Assembly: GCA_030624805.1 (NCBI GenBank)
Contig: JAUXJL010000175.1
Span: 1-5,192 of the forward strand
Direction: 5' to 3'
Length of the DNA: 5,192 bases
From: Acidimicrobiia bacterium
Lineage (GTDB): Bacteria > Actinomycetota > Acidimicrobiia > Spongiisociales > SHLN01
This document shows positions 1 to 4,610 of this stretch, one piece after another; the first letter of the stretch is position 1; each line of letters begins with the position of its first letter. Below the pieces are notes generated by a model. It did no database searches. It saw only the letters and a program-made list of their open reading frames with translations, and was not told the origin of the DNA. A program made the translations under genes and the position numbers.

Positions 1-499
1 CACCCAGGGGCTCCTAACCGCGCTCGCCAGGCTCAGTAACCTCGAGTGGTCACAAAACCGCTGACGCGCCAGAGGGGGTCAGGCGGCTCTGACCGCAGCT
101 CAACGTCCGACGACGGCGATCGCCGAATCGATTTGAGCAGCTTTGACCGCTCGATATGTGCTGTCTGGCCGGGTGGGTGTTACGCCGGCGTTTGCTCAGG
201 ACGAGAAGCCAACGGGACTTGAGCGGGCCCGTCAAGCCTCCATGCAGGCACTCGAGACGAGCCCCACATCATCGACGAGAACGGCTCTCAGAGTCTCGAA
301 GAGCCCGGGTGTGGCTCGACGTCCTCCCAGACCTCCGCATGGAGGCCTCGAAAAGTCATTTACGGCCGCACCACTGAGCTACCCCAATGGGCAACTCAGT
401 GGGCGACCGTAGTAGTCGAACGCATTGACCGTCCGATTTGAGGCCGTAGTCGACCTCAAGGGTGCACGCTCCGTAGAGCATGCACAGCAAACCCGGCAG
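1..499. other. Gene-free region with many potential RNA hairpins
   Basis: I see no convincing protein gene in this stretch. The short open frames on both strands lack a Shine-Dalgarno and resemble no family I recognise. What stands out is secondary structure. Hairpins can be drawn at 36-53, 77-94, 135-152, 251-300, 301-317, 329-348, 371-402, 416-436, 438-459 and 462-485. In many of them a C-A mismatch on the plus strand is a G-U wobble when the minus strand is read as RNA, which hints at a minus-strand transcript downstream of groEL. I found no clear promoter inside it and no match to RNase P RNA, tmRNA, SRP RNA or a complete tRNA from memory. It may be an uncharacterised structured RNA, a long structured 3' UTR, or ordinary GC-rich spacer. 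Confidence 0.6.
371..485 (-). ncRNA. Candidate structured RNA segment of four consecutive hairpins
   Basis: Read on the minus strand, four hairpins follow one another closely. The first, 462-485, has a 10-bp stem with one G-U pair capped by a C(UACG)G loop of the very stable UNCG class. The second, 438-459, has 9 bp with one wobble and the loop ACUA. The third, 416-436, has 7 bp with one wobble and a 7-base loop. The fourth, 371-402, has an uninterrupted 14-bp stem with two wobbles and the loop AUUG. All five wobbles are C-A mismatches on the plus strand, so the folds are better on the minus strand. Gaps are 2, 1 and 13 bases. It lies just beyond the groEL terminator-like stem. Boundaries, promoter and function are unknown, and it may extend further left. 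The existence of an RNA is an inference from foldability alone. Confidence 0.35.
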
Positions 500-532
500 G
501 AAGAAGCCCGGCGCAAAGCGCCGGGGTTCTTC
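500..532 (-). terminator. Probable intrinsic terminator of the groES-groEL operon
   Basis: Positions 500-514 and 518-532 form a 15-position stem with 14 Watson-Crick pairs and one C-C mismatch (minus strand), closed by the loop TTT at 515-517. The core of the stem is CCCGGCGC/GCGCCGGG. On the minus strand the descending arm ends CTTCTTC and is followed by CTGCC, so the usual U tract is interrupted by C residues. The stem is nearly symmetrical and could also act on plus-strand transcripts. It sits 20 bases past the groEL stop, where a terminator is expected. The hairpin itself is certain; how efficiently it terminates is not. Confidence 0.75.
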
Positions 533-534
533 AA

Positions 535-551
535 GGAATCCGAAGGATTCC
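535..551 (-). other. Small hairpin directly after the groEL stop codon
   Basis: GGAATCC (535-541) and GGATTCC (545-551) are perfect inverted copies separated by three bases. As minus-strand RNA they can form a 7-bp stem with a UUC loop, or a slightly shorter stem capped by the stable C(UUCG)G tetraloop. The hairpin starts immediately next to the groEL stop codon and is followed two bases later by the larger terminator stem. It may protect the mRNA 3' end or assist termination; this role is inferred. Confidence 0.55.
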
Positions 552-2189
552 CTACATCATGCCGTGCATGTCGCCGCCACCGCCTGGCATAGCGGGGGGC
601 GCCTCTTCCTTTTCCTCGGCCACGATGGCCTCGGTGGTAATGAGGAGTCCGGCGATGGAAGCCGAGTTCTGCAGAGTCGAGCGCGTAACCTTGGCGGGAT
701 CGATGACCCCGGCCTTCATGAGGTCCTCATAAACGCCGGTCTGAGCGTTGAAGCCCTCCTTGCTCGACTTGAGGTCCTTGACATGCGCCACGATGACACC
801 GCCCTCGTAGCCGGCGTTGACCGAGATCTGGCGCAGCGGGCTTTCCAGGGACTTGAGGACGATTTGACGACCGGCCTTCTCGTCGTCGGTGCCCCCGCGC
901 AGCTTGGCGATCGCGGCGGACGAACGAAGCAGCGAAACGCCGCCGCCGGGGAGTATGCCCTCCTCGACTGCCGCCCGGGTCGCCTGGATGGCGTCCTCAA
1001 TACGATGCTTGCGCTCTTTGAGCTCCACCTCGGTAGCAGCACCAACCTTGATGATGGCAACGCCACCAGCCAGCTTGGCGAGACGCTCGGCGAGCTTTTC
1101 GCGGTCCCAATCGGAGTCGCTGTTCTCGATCTCACGACGAATCTGCGCCACCCGGGCATTGACGTCGGCCTTTTTGCCGGCGCCTTCCACGATGGTTGTG
1201 TCGTCCTTGCTGATGACCACCTTGCGGGCGGTTCCCAAGAGCTCGAGCGTTGCATTCTCCAGCTTGAGGCCGACCTCTTCGCTGATCACGGTCGAGTTAG
1301 TGAGGATGGCGATGTCTTGCAGCATCGCCTTGCGACGCTCACCAAACCCGGGAGCCTTGACGGCCGCCGAGGCAAACGTCCCGCGGATCTTGTTCACGAC
1401 CAGGGTCGCAAGGGCTTCGCCCTCGAGGTCCTCAGCAATGATCAATAGCGGCTTACCCGACTGCATGACCTTCTCCAACACGGGGAGCAAGTCCTGGACC
1501 GCGGTGATCTTCTGGTTGGCCATCAGGATGTAGGGATCCTCGAGCACTGACTCCTGACGATCTGCGTCGGTGATGAAGTACGGGGAGATGTAGCCCTTGT
1601 CGAACTGCATGCCCTCGGTGAACTCCAACTCGACTCCGAACGTCTGACTGTCCTCGACGGTGATAACACCCTCGTTGCCGACCTTGGCAAGCGCCTCGGC
1701 GATCCGGTCGCCCACGGCCTCATCCGCGGCCGAGTTGGCCGCGACATAGGCGATCTTCTCTTTGTCGTTGGCGCCGATTGGCTCAGCCTCATCCATGAGG
1801 AAGGAAACTGCCGCTTCAACGGCCTGTTCGATGCCACGCTTCAGCTCTATCGGGTTGGCACCGGCGGCCACAAAACGAAGGCCTTCCCGCACCATCGCCT
1901 GGGCCAAAACCGTTGCGGTCGTAGTGCCGTCACCGGCGACATCATTGGTCTTGTTGGCTACTTCCTTAGCGAGCTGAGCGCCCATGTTCATCCACGGATC
2001 TTCCAGCTCGATTTCCTTGGCGATGGTCACGCCGTCGTTGGTGATGGTGGGTGCTCCCCACTTCTTCTCGAGGAGTACGTTGCGCCCCTTGGGCCCGAGC
2101 GTGACCTTGACGGTGTCCGCCAACTGGTCGACGCCGGCCTGCAAGGAATGCCGCGCCTCCTCATTAAATTGCAGTTCTTTGGCTGCCAT
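552..2189 (-). CDS. groEL: Chaperonin GroEL (Hsp60, 60 kDa subunit)
   Basis: The subunit of the cytoplasmic double-ring chaperonin, which with GroES and ATP encloses and refolds non-native proteins. The 545-residue product has the usual family length and appears complete. The nucleotide-binding P-loop-like segment TLGPKGRNV (30-38), Asp52 in TITNDG, and GDGTTTATVL (86-95) are intact. The catalytic Asp of RIEDA is residue 399, matching Asp398 of E. coli. ILPGGG (412-417) and the Asp of VIDPAKV (497) complete the equatorial domain. The apical substrate- and GroES-binding surface includes GYISPYF (199-205). The C-terminus is the Gly/Met-rich MPGGGGDMHGMM, not the His-rich tail of mycobacterial GroEL1, so it looks like a general-purpose chaperonin. 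The ATG follows TAGGAG, which overlaps the groES stop; the gap between the genes is 14 bases, so the two are cotranscribed and probably translationally linked. Regulation is presumably by HrcA through the CIRCE sites before groES. Confidence 0.98.
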   Translation of the reverse strand: MAAKELQFNEEARHSLQAGVDQLADTVKVTLGPKGRNVLLEKKWGAPTITNDGVTIAKEIELEDPWMNMGAQLAKEVANKTNDVAGDGTTTATVLAQAMVREGLRFVAAGANPIELKRGIEQAVEAAVSFLMDEAEPIGANDKEKIAYVAANSAADEAVGDRIAEALAKVGNEGVITVEDSQTFGVELEFTEGMQFDKGYISPYFITDADRQESVLEDPYILMANQKITAVQDLLPVLEKVMQSGKPLLIIAEDLEGEALATLVVNKIRGTFASAAVKAPGFGERRKAMLQDIAILTNSTVISEEVGLKLENATLELLGTARKVVISKDDTTIVEGAGKKADVNARVAQIRREIENSDSDWDREKLAERLAKLAGGVAIIKVGAATEVELKERKHRIEDAIQATRAAVEEGILPGGGVSLLRSSAAIAKLRGGTDDEKAGRQIVLKSLESPLRQISVNAGYEGGVIVAHVKDLKSSKEGFNAQTGVYEDLMKAGVIDPAKVTRSTLQNSASIAGLLITTEAIVAEEKEEAPPAMPGGGGDMHGMM

Positions 2190-2203
2190 ATTTTTTCTTT
2201 CTC

Positions 2204-2491
2204 CTAGCCGATGACCGCGAGCACGTCGCGGGAGGACAGGATCAAGAAATCCTGGCCTTCGAATTTGATCTCAGTGCCGCCGTACTTCGAATATACGACG
2301 ACGTCTCCTGTCTTCACGTCCACTGGGACGCGCTCTCCGTCTTGGAAGTCTCCCGGGCCCACCGCCAGGACGTCGCCGAGTTGCGGCTTTTCCTTGGCAG
2401 TATCGGGAATTACGAGACCCGATGGGGTGGTTGCGGTGTCATCTTCCTTGGGTTTTACGATGATGCGGTCGCCTAACGGCTGCAGCTCCAT
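2204..2491 (-). CDS. groES: Co-chaperonin GroES (Hsp10)
   Basis: The heptameric lid of the GroEL chamber. The 95-residue product begins MELQPLGDRIIVKP, a typical GroES N-terminus, and has the usual length. The mobile loop that docks on GroEL lies around residues 17-36 and carries the hydrophobic triplet LVI (26-28). The KYGGTEIKFEGQDFLIL segment (69-85) and the ending RDVLAVIG are characteristic of the family. The ATG at 2491 is chosen because AGGAGGGG lies six bases upstream. An in-frame GTG at 2512 would add seven residues, but it lies inside the CIRCE operator and makes a non-family N-terminus, so it is rejected. groES is the first gene of the groES-groEL operon and is preceded by its own promoter with two CIRCE sites. 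Confidence 0.97.
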   Translation of the reverse strand: MELQPLGDRIIVKPKEDDTATTPSGLVIPDTAKEKPQLGDVLAVGPGDFQDGERVPVDVKTGDVVVYSKYGGTEIKFEGQDFLILSSRDVLAVIG

Positions 2492-2497
2492 GTGTTT

Positions 2498-2505
2498 CCC
2501 CTCCT
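2498..2505 (-). promoter_or_regulatory. Strong groES Shine-Dalgarno abutting CIRCE
   Basis: The minus strand reads AGGAGGGG, six bases before the ATG at 2491. It settles the groES start. It begins immediately after the last base of the proximal CIRCE arm, so a CIRCE hairpin in the mRNA would sit right beside the ribosome binding site. Confidence 0.9.
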
Positions 2506-2532
2506 TTAGCACTCGGACATTACGAGCGCTAA
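2506..2532. promoter_or_regulatory. CIRCE operator 1 (HrcA binding site), promoter-proximal
   Basis: TTAGCACTC (2506-2514), nine bases, then GAGCGCTAA (2524-2532). This matches the CIRCE consensus TTAGCACTC-N9-GAGTGCTAA with a single mismatch. HrcA, a heat-sensitive repressor, binds CIRCE in many bacteria, so groES-groEL should be derepressed on heat shock. The site covers the likely transcription start and touches the -10 box. hrcA itself is not in the window. Confidence 0.93.
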
Positions 2533-2561
2533 ATATAGCAGTCTCTGAGGCGGAGTGCTAA
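2532..2561 (-). promoter_or_regulatory. Candidate groES-groEL promoter (-35 and -10)
   Basis: On the minus strand TTAGCA (2561-2556; four of six matches to TTGACA) is followed after 18 bases by TATATT (2537-2532; five of six matches to TATAAT). The spacing suits a vegetative sigma factor. Transcription would start near 2525, giving a leader of about 34 bases that contains most of CIRCE 1 and the Shine-Dalgarno. HrcA bound at either CIRCE would block polymerase. Box assignment is by eye. Confidence 0.65.
2535..2561. promoter_or_regulatory. CIRCE operator 2 (degenerate), upstream
   Basis: ATAGCAGTC (2535-2543), nine bases, then a perfect consensus arm GAGTGCTAA (2553-2561). Two mismatches to the CIRCE consensus lie in one arm. 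It sits two bases beyond CIRCE 1, so the two sites are 29 bases centre to centre, close to three helical turns. The perfect arm contains the candidate -35 box. Tandem CIRCE sites are known at some groE operons. Confidence 0.8.
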
Positions 2562-2572
2562 ACCATTTCTCG

Positions 2573-2628
2573 ATTCGATTTCTTCGCCGCGCTGTGGCTG
2601 ATGTACAGCAATGGTGAAGAAACCGAAT
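2573..2628. repeat. 56-base imperfect inverted repeat upstream of the groES promoter
   Basis: Arms 2573-2588 and 2613-2628 (ATTCGATTTCTTCGCC and GGTGAAGAAACCGAAT) are complementary at 14 of 16 positions. The 24-base spacer holds a second, inner stem, GCTGT (2591-2595) with ACAGC (2605-2609). It ends 12 bases before the -35 side of the groES promoter and lies 130 bases past the DUF1801 stop. No U tract follows on either strand, so it is not a typical intrinsic terminator. It could be an operator, an attenuating or insulating hairpin, or a small mobile repeat; none of these is shown. Confidence 0.7.
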
Positions 2629-2656
2629 GCTGCCGCCGGAACTCGAGGCCGGTAAC

Positions 2657-2670
2657 GGCCGGCGCCGGCC
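2657..2670. repeat. GC-only perfect palindrome
   Basis: GGCCGGCGCCGGCC is a 14-base perfect palindrome, and another GGCCGG lies just upstream at 2647-2652, so alternative hairpins are possible. It is in the spacer between the DUF1801 gene and groES. It might contribute to ending the upstream transcript, but no T run follows on the minus strand. In GC-rich DNA such palindromes can occur by chance. Confidence 0.5.
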
Positions 2671-2758
2671 AGCATAGATTCCGTTTCCGCGCAACGCCTT
2701 GCGGCTAGTGGTTGGCGGTTAGATCCGACGGCATCCAGTCGAGCTTTTGGTCAATAGC

Positions 2759-3103
2759 TCACCGCGACTCGCACCAGGCATCTACCACGGCCAACAGGTC
2801 GGCCCGCTTCGATTCGACGTCGTCGTTGCTTTCGAATTTGGCATAGCGGGCGGTGTCGCCTCCCCCTTCGAGGATCGGGTGGTTTCCCGGGATCGAGGCG
2901 CCGGTATGAAACATGAGACTGACGTGAGCCTTGGTGCGCGGGTTGAAGCTCGCCAGGTTGCCCTCGTACATGAAGGTAGGGCTCTTCCACTTGATCGTCT
3001 CAGATATCCGCTCGTCCGACATGATGATCTGGCGAAGAAGCTCCATCGCGTCCTTCAGCGGATGCTCGTATTGGTCGAGCCACTCATCGACCTCGCCGCT
3101 CAT
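2759..3103 (-). CDS. Small DUF1801-family protein
   Basis: A 114-residue soluble protein without signal peptide or membrane segment. It has the layout of the DUF1801 (YdhG-like) family: an N-terminal helix VDEWLDQYEHPLKDAMELLRQII (5-27), the conserved ETIKWKSPTFMYEG (35-48), a KAHVSLMFHTGA strand region (58-69), and LEGGGDTARYAKF (78-90). Family members are mostly uncharacterised; a B. subtilis member has been linked to iron delivery, but I cannot extend that role here. The ATG overlaps the tsaD stop as ATGA, with GGGAG four bases upstream (3108-3112), so it should be translationally coupled to tsaD. The same frame stays open far upstream through tsaD, but that extension is a shadow. It is not a usual member of the tsaB-rimI-tsaD cluster, so it may be a lineage-specific insertion. 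Confidence 0.85.
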   Translation of the reverse strand: MSGEVDEWLDQYEHPLKDAMELLRQIIMSDERISETIKWKSPTFMYEGNLASFNPRTKAHVSLMFHTGASIPGNHPILEGGGDTARYAKFESNDDVESKRADLLAVVDAWCESR

Positions 3104-4116
3104 GACACTCCCAACACCAATCCGGCGTCCACGTCGGCACCGAGGTCGGTTACCTCGCCGCGAGCCAGTTTGTGGGAGCCGACGACGGCAATCATGGCAC
3201 CGTTGTCTGTGCAGAGGTCTCGGGGTGGGACGAATAAGCCGACTTCGCGTTTGTCGGCTTCCTCCTGGAGGCGTGCTCGCAGCCGCGAGTTCGCCATGAC
3301 ACCGCCCCCGCCTCCGACAACTTTTACACCGGTAGCGTCGACCGCATTGAAGGTCTTCTCCACTAGGACGTCGACGATTGCCTCCTGGAGCGAGGCGGCT
3401 ACATCGGGGAGAGGCGGGAGCGTGCCGGCATGGTGATTCTGGCGGACGTAGGTGATGAGTGAGGTCTTGAGACCCGAGAACGAGAAGTCGTACGGCCGGT
3501 CCGGCAGCGCCCGGGGAAAGGCGATGGCAGTCGGGTCGCCGCTTTCCGCCAGCTGGTCGATGGCGGGACCCCCGGGGTAGCCGAGGCCGAGGAATCGAGC
3601 CGTCTTGTCGAGCGCCTCGCCGGCTGCATCGTCGATGGTGGTCCCGAGAACTTCGTAGTCGCCCCAATCGGCCAAATGAACAACCTGGGTGTGGCCGCCC
3701 GATGCGAGCACCACTATCGCCGGTGGCGCGAAGGACGGGTCACCGAGGAGAGGGGCGAACAGATGGCCTTCCAGATGGTTTACGCCTACGAAGGGTTTCC
3801 CGAGGGCCCAGGCCAGCGCCTTGGCGAATGTGAATCCCACGACCAGGGCACCGACGAGGCCGGGCCCCTGGGTGGCGGCTATCCCATCGAGATCGGTTTG
3901 GTGGACTCCGGCTTCCGAGAGAGCTCGGTGGGTGAGGTGGCGCACCGACTCAACATGAGCGCGAGCAGCCACCTCCGGCACCACACCACCGAAACGAGCG
4001 TGGAGATCCACCTGTGAGGCCAGTACGTTGGCACGCAGCTCGGTTCCGGCGACCACACCAAGCCCGGTCTCGTCACAACTCGTTTCAATACCCAGGACGA
4101 CGGGAGCGTCGCTCAC
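3100..4116 (-). CDS. tsaD: tRNA t6A threonylcarbamoyltransferase subunit TsaD
   Basis: Transfers the threonylcarbamoyl group from threonylcarbamoyl-AMP to A37 of ANN-decoding tRNAs, working with TsaB and TsaE in the cytoplasm. The 338-residue product is of normal length for the Kae1/Qri7/TsaD (formerly Gcp) family. Visible signatures are GIETSCDETG (9-18), the metal-binding His pair in NHLEGH (His114, His118), ASGGHTQ (138-144), the DEAAGEALDK-like DDAAGEALDK (162-171) with YPGGP (180-184), FSFSGLKTS (211-219), GGGVMANSRLR (270-280), and the metal-ligand Asp304 in CTDNGAM. The start is a GTG that overlaps the rimI stop as GTGA, backed by GGGAGG (4121-4126) four bases upstream. Its own stop overlaps the next gene as ATGA. 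Old annotations as O-sialoglycoprotein endopeptidase should be disregarded. Confidence 0.97.
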   Translation of the reverse strand: MSDAPVVLGIETSCDETGLGVVAGTELRANVLASQVDLHARFGGVVPEVAARAHVESVRHLTHRALSEAGVHQTDLDGIAATQGPGLVGALVVGFTFAKALAWALGKPFVGVNHLEGHLFAPLLGDPSFAPPAIVVLASGGHTQVVHLADWGDYEVLGTTIDDAAGEALDKTARFLGLGYPGGPAIDQLAESGDPTAIAFPRALPDRPYDFSFSGLKTSLITYVRQNHHAGTLPPLPDVAASLQEAIVDVLVEKTFNAVDATGVKVVGGGGGVMANSRLRARLQEEADKREVGLFVPPRDLCTDNGAMIAVVGSHKLARGEVTDLGADVDAGLVLGVS

Positions 4117-4610
4117 GATGCCTCCCTTCGAATGGAGTCGAGCGTCCGTTCGTAGTCGACAGAGTCAATGTCGACCGCCCACATCACGACGGCGTCCTCG
4201 GTCGTGTAGTAGCCCTTGCGGGTCCCGGCCCACTCGAACCCGAACTTACGGTAGAGACCGAGCGCCGCGTCGTTCGATTCCCTGACCTCGAGCGTGAGGT
4301 GACGAGCGCCGCCCTCGCGGGCCAGCGATACCAGCTCCATCAGTATGAGAGAGGCAACTCCAACGGTGCGGTGAGCCGGGTCGACTGCCACGGTCAGCAG
4401 ATGGGCATCCTCCCCGCCGAGCACAATTCCACCGTACCCGCTGAGGGAGCCGTCGATGACGGCCGCCAGGTAACGGCGCGTCGGTTGCGCAAGCTCTTCA
4501 GCGAACAACTCACGAGCCCACGGCTGAACGAACGAAGCCTCCTCGATCGGCAGCACCGCATCGAGGTCGGAGATCTCAAGGGCGCGGACGGTTACGGCTG
4601 ATCCGGCCAT
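4113..4610 (-). CDS. rimI: GNAT-family N-acetyltransferase, RimI type
   Basis: Predicted to acetylate the N-terminal amino group of proteins, classically ribosomal protein S18, from acetyl-CoA. The 165 residues form one GNAT domain. LLTVAVDPAHR (71-81) is followed by the acetyl-CoA pyrophosphate loop RTVGVA (81-86), which fits R-x-x-G-x-A. LEVRESNDAALGLYRKFGFEWAG (107-129) carries the Glu (108) and Tyr (120) expected in the RimI active site, and RKGYYTTEDAVVM (131-143) is the typical RimI ending. A C-terminal extension of about 20 residues follows. The ATG at 4610 lies four bases after AGGAGG (4615-4620) and 19 bases inside the end of tsaB. The stop overlaps the GTG of tsaD. Position between tsaB and tsaD supports RimI over other GNATs; the actual substrate is unproven. 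Confidence 0.92.
   Translation of the reverse strand: MAGSAVTVRALEISDLDAVLPIEEASFVQPWARELFAEELAQPTRRYLAAVIDGSLSGYGGIVLGGEDAHLLTVAVDPAHRTVGVASLILMELVSLAREGGARHLTLEVRESNDAALGLYRKFGFEWAGTRKGYYTTEDAVVMWAVDIDSVDYERTLDSIRREAS

Noticed and set aside
2..64. Possible 3' end of a plus-strand gene entering from the left edge
   Set aside because: Twenty codons (ending LEWSQNR) are too few to judge, and they overlap a hairpin at 36-53.
114..125. Palindrome CGGCGATCGCCG containing the cyanobacterial HIP1 core GCGATCGC
   Set aside because: A single copy in GC-rich DNA carries no weight, and the gene order is actinobacterial, not cyanobacterial.
350..402. tRNA remnant on the minus strand, suggested by GGGGTAGCTCAGTGG
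   Set aside because: The D-arm-like words are there, but the partner GAGC, an anticodon arm and a GGTTCGA T-arm are missing. The words are better explained by the 14-bp hairpin at 371-402.
143..412. 89-codon plus-strand open frame
   Set aside because: No Shine-Dalgarno and no recognisable domain. It covers the hairpin-rich region and has low-complexity Arg/Pro/Ser content typical of spurious GC-rich frames.
356..481. 41-codon Cys-containing minus-strand frame starting at ATG 481
   Set aside because: No Shine-Dalgarno and no family; it overlaps the 14-bp hairpin and three others.
480..1448. 322-codon open frame on the plus strand
   Set aside because: It lies antisense to groEL, a clear highly conserved gene, and resembles no family. 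Long antisense frames are common in GC-rich coding DNA.
2492..2512. Seven-residue N-terminal extension of GroES from GTG at 2512
   Set aside because: It would start inside the CIRCE operator, without its own Shine-Dalgarno. The ATG at 2491 has an excellent Shine-Dalgarno and gives the family N-terminus.
2506..2694. 62-codon minus-strand open frame in the groES upstream region
   Set aside because: It overlaps the promoter, both CIRCE sites and the inverted repeat, and has no family resemblance.
3104..3667. Upstream extension of the DUF1801 frame, to 302 residues in total
   Set aside because: The added part runs through tsaD in another frame and is Arg/Pro/Ser-rich without family resemblance. 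The ATG at 3103 with a Shine-Dalgarno and the ATGA overlap is the natural start.
4014..4601. 195-codon plus-strand open frame
   Set aside because: It is antisense to rimI and the start of tsaD, both well supported, and matches no family.
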